Shown here piece after piece: positions 6,463 to 12,677 of a stretch of 13,553 bases of DNA. Numbering within the stretch: the stretch's first letter is position 1; the number at the start of each line of letters is the position of its first letter. Source of the DNA: Oscillospiraceae bacterium (GTDB taxonomy: Bacteria; Bacillota; Clostridia; Saccharofermentanales; Saccharofermentanaceae); contig CADCQX010000042.1 in the NCBI GenBank assembly GCA_902803695.1, positions 1 through 13,553 on the forward strand, written 5' to 3'. The notes below the pieces were generated by a model. That model was given only the letters and a program-made list of their open reading frames with translations. It was not told where the DNA came from and did no database searches. Made by a program: the position numbers and the translations under genes.

Positions 6463-6487
6463 TTTCCAAGATTGTGTTTTTTGTCAT
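6449..6487 (-). pseudogene. sufC: 5' remnant of sufC-like ABC ATPase gene
   Basis: ATG 6487 begins MTKNTILEIKNL and then hits TGA. LEIKNL directly after a short polar start is how SufC, the first gene of Firmicute suf operons, normally begins (the first beta strand before the Walker A region). Only 12 codons survive. The frame stops at the point where the sufU tail takes over in another frame. Twelve residues are too few for certainty, and many ABC ATPases start similarly; the SufC reading depends on the adjoining sufU tail and on the promoter and operator placed upstream as for an operon's first gene. Confidence 0.45.
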
Positions 6488-6504
6488 AATGTTTCCCGTC
6501 TCTA

Positions 6505-6520
6505 GTTAGCCTTGGCTAAC
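6505..6520. promoter_or_regulatory. DtxR-like operator at the suf remnant promoter
   Basis: GTTAGCC-TT-GGCTAAC, a perfect 7-bp inverted repeat around two bases. With three more bases on the left it matches the autoregulatory site at 5529-5547 at 16 of 19 positions. It covers about +1 to +16 of the leftward promoter at 6527-6555, an ideal place for repression. Confidence 0.7.
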
Positions 6521-6526
6521 ACGCAT

Positions 6527-6555
6527 ATGATACAACCTATTGCCTACTGTTTCAA
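6527..6555 (-). promoter_or_regulatory. Leftward promoter of the former suf operon
   Basis: On the minus strand TTGAAA (6555-6550; five of six consensus bases), an exact 17-base spacer and TATCAT (6532-6527; five of six) give a start near 6520. It is the best -35/-10 pair in the window and now drives only the truncated sufC/sufU scar. An inverted repeat CCTATTG (6536-6542) / CAATAGG (6553-6559) is embedded in it. Confidence 0.6.
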
Positions 6556-6573
6556 TAGGCTTTCGGCAACATA

Positions 6574-6588
6574 TATTACAGTGTAATA
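6574..6588. promoter_or_regulatory. 15-bp palindrome upstream of the suf promoter
   Basis: TATTACA-G-TGTAATA, a perfect 7-bp inverted repeat around one base, about 19 bases upstream of the -35 box. It resembles BlaI/CopY-type sites (TACAnnTGTA) but has one centre base instead of two. The regulator is unknown. Confidence 0.35.
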
Positions 6589-6640
6589 AAACATTTGCTT
6601 TTCTGCTCTTGTTTAGAACGTCGGGACTTATCACGCATAT

Positions 6641-6673
6641 CAAAAAGATCGCCTCCCGGAACGAGAGGCGATC
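6641..6673 (-). terminator. Intrinsic terminator of the solute-binding lipoprotein gene
   Basis: On the minus strand GATCGCCTC (6673-6665), a 9-base loop and GAGGCGATC (6655-6647) form a perfect 9-bp stem followed by TTTTTG. It lies about 30 bases past the lipoprotein stop at 6705. A second, AT-rich inverted repeat (6680-6688 / 6698-6706) overlaps that stop codon. Confidence 0.88.
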
Positions 6674-6704
6674 AAAACAGATCTATTTAAGGGGAAAAAA
6701 TAGA

Positions 6705-8906
6705 TCAGCTGTTGTATTTCTCGCTATATAAAGTCTTGAGGCGGTCCTCCAACGTCTTCTCGACTTCCTTAACGTCCTTCTGGCCCGAGAAACATGCCGA
6801 GAGTTCTTCGCGAACGATGGCTCTGATGGACGGATCAGTCGCAGGGACGACCTCAACGTTTTCCATGCCCATGATATAGGCATTCTTCATCTCCTCAGTC
6901 GGCTTATAGTAGCCGTAGAGGGCTTCCTCAGCTTCCGATGTGATCCCTGCCCTCTCATACTCCTTCATGAACACTTCGACATTCCTGTCCAAAACATTAG
7001 GAAGTGCGTTCCTGTTGATCGGATTACCATTAGTCAGCATCTGAATATCATCAGACAGCAGCATCCTTATAAAATCGATGCATCCGTCCTTAAGATCCGA
7101 GACAGCACTGACTGATACCGAAGATGCGATTATCGCTCCCGCACCTCTGCCGTCAGCAGTCGGAAGTCCCAGGAAGACAGGATCATCAAACCCACCGATA
7201 ATCTGATTGAAGAAGAACGGAGTCATAATGTCATAACTGTAGTTAGGGTTGGTCTCAATATCATAGTACGAACTTGTCAGGATATCTTCCTGGTTGTATG
7301 TCGGATTCTCCTGTACATTCTCGAAAAATCCCGTCAGCGCTTCAAAATCCCCGTTGGCAACGTTGACTTTGCCATCCTTGAACCAGGTGTCGTTCATCAT
7401 CGCGAAACAGGTAAAGAGATAATCATCCCTTGACGTAAATTCAGATACGGCATCCTTTCCGTTTCCGACCGTTGAAACAAACTCCCGGTACTCGTCATAG
7501 GTGAAACCTTTGGCGCCTTCCTTAACATTCGATCTCTCGACCCAGAGACCTTCTGCGATATATGTCAAAGGCACATAGAAAAGCTTGCCGTCTCTGGAGG
7601 CGCTGCTGATTATCTTGGTGTAGTATGTATTCTCATCAAATTCCAATTCCTTACTCAGATCAACAAAATAATCTTCCGTCTGGAACCACCACAAAGAATC
7701 AACGCCGAAGTAGATGTCGGCCGCTTCAGAAGATACGATCTCTTCTTTTAACGTTCTCTCGTATTCGTCATTATATTCTTCGCCGTCCACAAACTGAGTG
7801 GTCATACTCATAAATTTAATGAAGTAGTCTTTGTTCTCGCTGTTGAAACGTCTTATTGCTTCGCCTGTCATCTCATCGAGCGTATTGCCATAGGAAGCAG
7901 CCTTGATGACAGTCTTGCCGCCGTTAGGGTTACTTTCTTCCTTATGAAGGAGCATGACTATCGGACTTCCGCCCATAAGTTGATCCCCTTCTCTGCTGAG
8001 AGCGATGGTATCCTCTGTAACATCCAGAAGATCGGCGATCATGAAATTATAGATATTACAGTCAATATCGCTGAACATGACATACGGCTCTCCGTCCACA
8101 TAGATACCGTCAGATTCTTTGACGTAGGTCCTGCCGTCATAACCGATGACTTCCTTGTTCAGGCTATCGCGCTGATCAACAGACATAAAACCGTCTGCCT
8201 TGAGCTCGTTCGTCTCAGGGTCATAGAAATAAAGAGAAGAATAGATCCTCAACTGGAAGCCGCCGTCTCGCGGAGTAACATAAACATCTGAAATATAAGG
8301 CTCCAGGTAATCCTTCTTGTACACCATCTTTTCGTTCTCGAAAACATAGAAATAGTTTGAGCCGCTCTGAGATCCGATCGCGAACACATGATCTTCTGAA
8401 GCTGCGCAGACAACAAACTGTACAGATCCTTCTACGCCGGAAAGCTCGTGAGGGTTTTCGAGAAGACCCGTAGACTTATTGATATCGGCCCTGCAGAGTT
8501 TACCCTCGGAAGCATAATATGTGACCGGCGTACCGTTGTATTCTGACACACAGAGATTGTGGCTCTTCGGGATATCTTCCGTAGTCTCGAACTCCCTTAT
8601 AAGATTACCTTCCTCATCGAATACGCATATCGGACTTTGCGGAAGGTACTCGGCATCAGAATCATAAGCGACCACATAATCAGCGAATATCATTCCGTCA
8701 ATGACCACCGGTTTGGAGAACATGGAACCTTTGTAATTCGGCGCACCGCTATTGGCCGCCAGATCGACCTCGGAATAGGAGTACCACGCGTCGGTCTCCT
8801 TGATGATCTCTTTTTCACGCGCAACTTTTTTGTTGCACCCGGAAAGGCACATTACCGAACTCAGCAATAATGCCGAAGCTAATGCACCCGAAAGTATCTT
8901 CCTCAT
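6705..8906 (-). CDS. Lipoprotein: propeller-like N-terminal half plus ABC-type extracellular solute-binding domain
   Basis: 733 residues; ATG 8906 follows GGGGAGGG by 6 bases. A lipoprotein signal is clear: MRKILSGALASALLLSSVMC, then LSGC with lipidated Cys24, so the protein is anchored outside the cell membrane. Residues ~45-330 have repeating beta-strand units with Tyr, Gly and Asp turns (for example IYSSLYFYDPETNELKADG; GYDGRTYVKESDGIYVDGE), which I read as a beta-propeller or similar sheet domain. From ~332 (GGKTVIKAASYGNTLDEMTG) to the end is a family-1-like solute-binding protein of the type that delivers sugars to ABC importers; later parts include DSLWWFQTEDYFVDLSKEL and DILTSSYYDIETNPNYSYD. 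At 733 residues it is far longer than the usual 400-450. No permease or ATPase gene is nearby, and it has its own promoter and terminator. Substrate unknown; a sensory role is possible. Confidence 0.85.
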   Translation of the reverse strand: MRKILSGALASALLLSSVMCLSGCNKKVAREKEIIKETDAWYSYSEVDLAANSGAPNYKGSMFSKPVVIDGMIFADYVVAYDSDAEYLPQSPICVFDEEGNLIREFETTEDIPKSHNLCVSEYNGTPVTYYASEGKLCRADINKSTGLLENPHELSGVEGSVQFVVCAASEDHVFAIGSQSGSNYFYVFENEKMVYKKDYLEPYISDVYVTPRDGGFQLRIYSSLYFYDPETNELKADGFMSVDQRDSLNKEVIGYDGRTYVKESDGIYVDGEPYVMFSDIDCNIYNFMIADLLDVTEDTIALSREGDQLMGGSPIVMLLHKEESNPNGGKTVIKAASYGNTLDEMTGEAIRRFNSENKDYFIKFMSMTTQFVDGEEYNDEYERTLKEEIVSSEAADIYFGVDSLWWFQTEDYFVDLSKELEFDENTYYTKIISSASRDGKLFYVPLTYIAEGLWVERSNVKEGAKGFTYDEYREFVSTVGNGKDAVSEFTSRDDYLFTCFAMMNDTWFKDGKVNVANGDFEALTGFFENVQENPTYNQEDILTSSYYDIETNPNYSYDIMTPFFFNQIIGGFDDPVFLGLPTADGRGAGAIIASSVSVSAVSDLKDGCIDFIRMLLSDDIQMLTNGNPINRNALPNVLDRNVEVFMKEYERAGITSEAEEALYGYYKPTEEMKNAYIMGMENVEVVPATDPSIRAIVREELSACFSGQKDVKEVEKTLEDRLKTLYSEKYNS

Positions 8907-8944
8907 AAAATACCCTCCCCATAGTATTAAGTTTTCTCAACGTC

Positions 8945-8953
8945 ATTTTATCA
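8945..8953 (-). promoter_or_regulatory. Extended -10 promoter of the lipoprotein gene
   Basis: Minus-strand TGATAAAAT fits TGnTATAAT with one mismatch and lies about 39 bases before the start codon. The hexamer 17 bases upstream (CTGCCC) is a poor -35. Confidence 0.4.
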
Positions 8954-9036
8954 CGCCATGGGTAAGGGCAGGTCGATAATTACGATAATGTAATTTCGAT
9001 AGTCAAAGTTATCTGTCGTTTCTGTGAGCTTCCTGC

Positions 9037-9726
9037 TTATCGTGCTAAAAACATAAACAGCATACCTATCGAGTTGCCTATCATGTGAACGAGGATCGGC
9101 ACTGCCAAAGTCTTGCTCTTTGAGTACAGGAAGGCATAGATGAGACCTGAGATAATGTATCCCGGCATATTTAAGAATTGGATCGTATTGCCGCCCCATA
9201 CTGCTGCAACGATGACATGCTGTAATCCGAAGAGAAGTGCTGAGATCAGATATGCCAGAAATCTGTTCTTTTTATACAAGATCCCGAAGGCTGTGTATCT
9301 GTATAGTATCTCTTCGAGGATCGGCCCAAAGATACAGACCATTAATCCCATGATAACAGGGCTGTTCTTTATCATTCCGTCAACCAGGTCGTCGTTGGCA
9401 TTATTCAGGCTGATGTCCAAAGCTGAACGGATGAGTTGCATTATTACGGTGTCCCATAAAATGGCCCCTACCCCAAGTGTTAAGACAAATCCTATGGGTA
9501 CATAGATAAGACACTTCCAGTTGCCTTTTATCTTTTTGACCTCTCGTGAAAGATCAGGGAGCATTACGATAACTAATACAAATTCTATGAGGGTCAATAG
9601 TGGTCCCAATTTATGCAGATTAAGCGGTTCAAAGATGGCACTGCAGTAGAAGAATAATATGATCAGGCAAAATATCTTCTTCCACTTTGATGAATTGTTC
9701 TCTATCGTTATTCCATTTTTAGTCAT
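9037..9726 (-). CDS. CPBP-family intramembrane metalloprotease (ABI/CAAX protease-like)
   Basis: 229 residues; ATG 9726 has GGAGG 9 bases upstream. It is a multi-pass membrane protein with hydrophobic segments near 17-33, 38-56, 72-92, 123-137, 156-175, 187-202 and 208-226. The three CPBP catalytic motifs are complete: EEILYR (Glu138, Glu139, Arg143), FGLQH (Phe166 to His170) and HMIGN (His214 to Asn218). These glutamates and histidines form the active centre of Rce1-type enzymes. Bacterial members often serve in bacteriocin maturation or self-immunity, or cleave membrane-bound regulators. It lies 85 bases downstream of the histidine kinase gene on the same strand, preceded by copies of the repeat that also lies before the response regulator gene, so it is likely a target of that two-component system. 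The Shine-Dalgarno is enclosed in a hairpin. Substrate unknown. Confidence 0.9.
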   Translation of the reverse strand: MTKNGITIENNSSKWKKIFCLIILFFYCSAIFEPLNLHKLGPLLTLIEFVLVIVMLPDLSREVKKIKGNWKCLIYVPIGFVLTLGVGAILWDTVIMQLIRSALDISLNNANDDLVDGMIKNSPVIMGLMVCIFGPILEEILYRYTAFGILYKKNRFLAYLISALLFGLQHVIVAAVWGGNTIQFLNMPGYIISGLIYAFLYSKSKTLAVPILVHMIGNSIGMLFMFLAR

Positions 9727-9732
9727 CGAAAA

Positions 9733-9761
9733 GGACCTCCGATCTTTCTTTATCGAGGTCC
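9733..9761 (-). promoter_or_regulatory. Hairpin enclosing the ribosome binding site of the CPBP gene
   Basis: In the minus-strand RNA the arms GGACCUCGAU (9761-9752) and AUCGGAGGUCC (9743-9733) pair over 10 bp with one bulged G, around an 8-base purine loop. GGAGG, the Shine-Dalgarno of the CPBP gene, lies within the second arm. UUUUCG follows, then AUG, so the same stem could stop transcription coming from the kinase gene. The structure is read from complementarity; the function is inferred. Confidence 0.55.
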
Positions 9762-9816
9762 ATATTATCAGTGCTGTATTTAATCCGGCTTTGCGCTTTC
9801 TTAAATCCGTCTTAAT
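9762..9816 (-). promoter_or_regulatory. Probable response-regulator-dependent promoter of the CPBP gene
   Basis: On the plus strand TCTTAAT (9810-9816) and TCTTAAA (9799-9805) repeat with an 11-bp period, and a third, weaker half-site TATTTAATCC (9777-9786) lies exactly 22 bp further on. Read on the minus strand, TTAAGACGGATTTAAGA matches the sequence before the response regulator gene at 16 of 17 positions. A -10 of TAATAT (9767-9762), or GATAAT shifted by two, follows the third half-site after 10 bases, the same spacing as at the regulator's own promoter. The first repeat overlaps the kinase stop codon. Confidence 0.5.
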
Positions 9817-11200
9817 CCTTGATCCGCGGGATGACTATAAGGAATCCGCATCCCGTTCCGTCACCCGAAACATAAGATATCTCGCCGTTATGAAGATCAA
9901 CGATCCTCTTGACTATGGCAAGTCCCAGGCCGCTTCCGCCGCTGTTTGTTTCGATTCTGTAAAACGGCGTGAATATCTTATCTATATGTTCCTTCGGTAT
10001 ACCGGAACCATTATCGGAGATACGTATTTCAACATTCTCCTCATTACCCCGGATCGACAGTTCCACCTTTGTCCCGGCCTCATTATATTTAATTGAATTA
10101 TCGAAAACGTTATCATATACCCTTCTGAACAGATCCATATTCATCATCACATTGATCTCTTCTTCAGGAACATCAATTCCAACCGAAAATCCTGCCTCCT
10201 CAAAACGCGGGATATACTCCGCTATTATCTGTCTTGTTGCTTCACATATATCTGTTCTCTCAAAGGAAGGATTATAACCTGCACTTCCCAGCTTGGAATA
10301 CATGAAAAGCATCTGAAGTATCTCGTTGGATCTTACGGAATTATCATGGATCATCTTAAGATAATTCTTCTCTTTTTCCTCATCCGACACACCGTTCATA
10401 AGCATCTCACTGAAACCCTGAATACTCGCGAGCGGCGTCTTAAGATCATGAGACAATTCAGAGACCAGGAGCATTCTCTTCTCCTCTTCTTCCTTTTGGA
10501 TCTCCTCTTTCTCCTTAAGTTTTCCAGCAAGATGCTCCATCGTCTCTCCGAGCCTGTCCAGTTCAAGAGTTTCACCCCTGGAAGAGTTGATGTCGTATTC
10601 ACCATTCTCGAACTTAAGCGCATTATCCGACACCTCTTTAACTGAATCAGTAAGAGGTTTAGCTGCTTTCTTCGAATACACAACTACGAAGACTATAAGA
10701 GCTATAAAATACAAAGAGAAGATCGAGAAGAAAAGCGCAGTTCTGGGAAAGTAATTAGGATCTTCAGAATTCAGATAAAGAGCTAGTGAAAAAGTTACAG
10801 CCTGTGGTTTTCTTGCCACGAGCCAATAGTCTTCATGATAGGCTATGTCATATTGATATCTGGATGTCTCACCTGTACTCTTCAGAAAATCTGCCCATTC
10901 CTGTTCACTCAATTTGGTATCGTTTATAAATTCATCTCCGCATAGAAAAACCACATTAAGATCTTTATCAACAACAGTTATACTTACACTGTCTTTGGTC
11001 GCACTGTCTGTGTCTATTTCTTCATAGGAATCAGCTAAATAATCAGAAGCGTTTACGTACTTCACATCTTTTCTACTGATTGCCTGAAAAAAAGCCAAAA
11101 TAATAAGCGGAACCAAAGCAAGAACCATCGTTGCAAGTATTACTTTTATGAACCTGCGTCTTAGATATTTGCCTGTTGTCTGTCTGTTCTTATTTCTCAT
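9812..11200 (-). CDS. Two-component sensor histidine kinase
   Basis: 462 residues. Membrane segments lie near 17-40 and 152-176, enclosing an outside sensor domain of ~110 residues with no recognised fold. A HAMP-like linker (~177-235) ends in a highly charged coiled coil (KLKEKEEIQKEEEEKR). HisKA has the phospho-acceptor His251 in SELSHDLKTPLASIQGFSEM. The ATPase domain is complete: N box DNVFDNSIKYN (364-373 region), G1 DNGSGIP (396-402), F box FTPFYRI and G2 GGSGLGLAIV (421-430). It should autophosphorylate His251 and pass the phosphate to the response regulator encoded 15 bases upstream. The short gap and lack of a strong Shine-Dalgarno point to translation coupled to the regulator gene. 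The stimulus is unknown; the CPBP protease gene next to it and its shared repeats suggest an envelope or antimicrobial-peptide signal, which is inference. Confidence 0.93.
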   Translation of the reverse strand: MRNKNRQTTGKYLRRRFIKVILATMVLALVPLIILAFFQAISRKDVKYVNASDYLADSYEEIDTDSATKDSVSITVVDKDLNVVFLCGDEFINDTKLSEQEWADFLKSTGETSRYQYDIAYHEDYWLVARKPQAVTFSLALYLNSEDPNYFPRTALFFSIFSLYFIALIVFVVVYSKKAAKPLTDSVKEVSDNALKFENGEYDINSSRGETLELDRLGETMEHLAGKLKEKEEIQKEEEEKRMLLVSELSHDLKTPLASIQGFSEMLMNGVSDEEKEKNYLKMIHDNSVRSNEILQMLFMYSKLGSAGYNPSFERTDICEATRQIIAEYIPRFEEAGFSVGIDVPEEEINVMMNMDLFRRVYDNVFDNSIKYNEAGTKVELSIRGNEENVEIRISDNGSGIPKEHIDKIFTPFYRIETNSGGSGLGLAIVKRIVDLHNGEISYVSGDGTGCGFLIVIPRIKD

Positions 11201-11215
11201 ATGCCGATCATATAA

Positions 11216-11881
11216 TCAGTTGAATCTGTATCCTATTCCTATCAGTGTTTCTATATGCTTGTTGTTCTCGTCATCAATCTTTGAACGAAGATGAGATATC
11301 TGCACCATGATCGTGTTGTCATCGTAAAGATAGTCATCCTGCCAGGCGCCGTTATAAATCTGTTTCTTTGTAACAACCTTTCCTTTGTTCTCAGCAAAGA
11401 ACTTAAGTATGTGATATTCCTTGGCATTAAGATTGATCTTCTGACCATTCTTCTCGATAATGCCATTATTAAAATCCATCTTAAGATTTCCGGAAACTAT
11501 AACTACTTCATTACCTGATTCAGATCTGATATGTCTCTTCTGAACTTCGATCCTTGCCAGAAGTTCATTAAGGCTCCATGGCTTAACCAGATAATCGTCA
11601 GCGCCAAGCTTCAATCCGCTTACCTTATCCACTTCGTCACCTCTGGCTGAGAGGATAATAACAGGCATCGATGAAGATTCACGGATCTTTGTAAGCACAG
11701 TAAGACCATCCATCTCAGGTATCATAATGTCCAAGATAGCCATATCAGGAACTTCCGTCTTAAACAGTTCCAAAGCCTCCTTGCCGTTAGCAGCCTGAAT
11801 GACGCTGTAACCCGCATCAGTCAACTGATCATTTAACAGCAACCTGAGATTATTATCGTCTTCTGCAACAAGTATCTTCAA
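11216..11881 (-). CDS. OmpR/PhoB-family response regulator
   Basis: 221 residues from TTG 11881. No ATG fits; TTG 11887, two codons earlier, would leave only 2 bases after the GAGG Shine-Dalgarno, whereas TTG 11881 leaves 8 and gives the usual start (M)KILVAEDD. Receiver domain ~1-115: acidic pocket Glu7-Asp8-Asp9, phospho-acceptor Asp51 (AILDIMIPEMDG), Ser78 in place of the common Thr, and Lys100 in DDYLVKPW. Winged-helix DNA-binding domain ~125-221 with LNAKEYHILKFFAENKGKVVT and the DDNTIMVQISHLRSKID recognition helix, ending GIGYRFN. It forms an operon with the downstream histidine kinase. The 11-bp-phased repeats at its own -35 region suggest self-activation, and the same repeat lies before the CPBP protease gene. 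The rare start codon may limit synthesis. Confidence 0.93.
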   Translation of the reverse strand: MKILVAEDDNNLRLLLNDQLTDAGYSVIQAANGKEALELFKTEVPDMAILDIMIPEMDGLTVLTKIRESSSMPVIILSARGDEVDKVSGLKLGADDYLVKPWSLNELLARIEVQKRHIRSESGNEVVIVSGNLKMDFNNGIIEKNGQKINLNAKEYHILKFFAENKGKVVTKKQIYNGAWQDDYLYDDNTIMVQISHLRSKIDDENNKHIETLIGIGYRFN

Positions 11882-11913
11882 AGCCAAAACCTCGTCCTAT
11901 GTACTTCACACTT

Positions 11914-11947
11914 ATTATATACATAAGCATCTTAAATCGGTCTTAAA
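11914..11947 (-). promoter_or_regulatory. Autoregulated promoter of the two-component operon with 11-bp direct repeats
   Basis: Minus-strand -10 TATAAT (11919-11914) has no -35 box; the hexamer 17 bases up is GACCGA. Instead two TTTAAGA repeats (11947-11941 and 11936-11930; TCTTAAA on the plus strand) flank that position with an 11-bp period. Such phased direct repeats over the -35 are typical of PhoB/PhoP-type activators, which replace sigma factor contacts there. The spacing from the nearest TTAAGA to the -10 is 10 bases. Confidence 0.6.
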
Positions 11948-11960
11948 AGGCGGCACATAA

Positions 11961-11993
11961 AAAAACACAAGAAATATCCTAATTATCAATTAG
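11961..11993 (-). terminator. Weak terminator candidate after the TetR gene
   Basis: On the minus strand an AT-rich inverted repeat, CTAATT/AATTAG (11993-11979), is followed after about ten bases by a run of seven T (11968-11959 region). The stem is only 6 bp and the T run is detached, so read-through into the two-component operon is possible. Confidence 0.2.
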
Positions 11994-12003
11994 TTATCTA
12001 AGA

Positions 12004-12552
12004 TCATTTCCTGATCAAACACATAAAATATGCATCAATTATCTCGCCGGGACTTTGTGTAAGGCCGTTCCCGATCCACCATTTGACTGTGTTTATAAAA
12101 CTTCCTATGACAAATTGTTTCTTGAACTCAGAAGACACATCTATATCAATATGAGAGATCATGTCGCCAAATGCATCTTCAAGATACCCGGAGAAGTAGC
12201 GTGTAAAGAGCTTTTCCGACTCTCCGTACATGATCGAACTGATATTGTCTTCGTGGTCCTTGATGTGCCAGAGGATGTGCTCGAGCAAAGCCTTCAGTTC
12301 CTCGTGGTTGGCCGAGAAATCGTGGCTTTTCTCAGGCATGAGCGATTCGGAGAAGACATGAGTGAACATCTCATCACACATCTGCTCGAGGAGCTGGTCT
12401 TTCGTCTCAAAATGAGAATAGAAAGTGCTTCTCCCTATGTTTGCCTCATCGATTATCTCCTGCACAGTTATATCTTCGAACCGCCGTTTTCTTAATAGTT
12501 TTGTCAGCGCATCGTATATTGCTGTTCTGGTCTTTTGCTGCCGTCTGTCCAT
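12004..12552 (-). CDS. TetR/AcrR-family transcriptional regulator
   Basis: 182 residues from ATG 12552, with a modest AAGAGAAG upstream. The N-terminal TetR DNA-binding domain is complete: helix 1 ~6-21 (QKTRTAIYDALTKLLR), then the helix-turn-helix ITVQEIIDEANIGRSTFYSHF (~28-48) and the usual KDQLL. Residues ~55-182 form the all-helical ligand and dimer domain; its end (FVIGSFINTVKWWIGNGLTQSPGEI) resembles the TetR_C_7-like group common in Firmicutes, whose ligands are mostly unknown. It is divergent from an EamA/DMT transporter gene with a 17-bp palindrome between them, so it most likely represses that transporter and itself. The inducer is probably related to the transported compound, by inference. 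Confidence 0.9.
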   Translation of the reverse strand: MDRRQQKTRTAIYDALTKLLRKRRFEDITVQEIIDEANIGRSTFYSHFETKDQLLEQMCDEMFTHVFSESLMPEKSHDFSANHEELKALLEHILWHIKDHEDNISSIMYGESEKLFTRYFSGYLEDAFGDMISHIDIDVSSEFKKQFVIGSFINTVKWWIGNGLTQSPGEIIDAYFMCLIRK

Positions 12553-12635
12553 CTTCTCTTACCGTACAATTTTCAAGTAATGTTCAATAACTGACAAATC
12601 ACTAAGTCTGATTATTGTTTGCTCCTATCATGGAT

Positions 12636-12664
12636 TATAACATTTTACCGAACAAAGTGTTCGG
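12636..12664. promoter_or_regulatory. Divergent tetR/transporter promoter region with TetR-type operator
   Basis: The palindrome CCGAACA-AAG-TGTTCGG (12648-12664) has perfect 7-bp arms. On the plus strand it directly follows a -10-like TATAAC (12636-12641) and its right arm overlaps the Shine-Dalgarno GGAAAG of the transporter gene. On the minus strand it covers the -35 position of a consensus -10, TATAAT (12639-12634), that would drive tetR. A bound repressor would thus block both directions. Confidence 0.6.
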
Positions 12665-12677
12665 AAAGTGGCAGAAT

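Noticed and set aside
6540..6731. 63-codon plus-strand reading frame
   Set aside because: It overlaps the suf promoter and runs through the lipoprotein terminator, has no Shine-Dalgarno, and its composition is not protein-like.
7944..8291. 115-codon plus-strand reading frame, and others opposite the lipoprotein
   Set aside because: All lie inside the well-supported lipoprotein gene and show no ribosome binding site or domain.
9037..9726. Bacteriocin immunity locus around the CPBP protease
   Set aside because: CPBP proteins can serve in immunity, but no small precursor peptide, double-glycine leader or bacteriocin exporter lies in the window.
10346..10683. Open frames on both strands over the kinase coiled-coil region
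   Set aside because: They arise from the Lys/Glu-rich linker of the histidine kinase read in other frames.
12615..12677. N-terminal extension of the EamA transporter (TTG 12615 or ATG 12630)
   Set aside because: It would be translated from the promoter and operator sequence and adds polar residues with no place in a DMT protein; ATG 12678 has a ribosome binding site.
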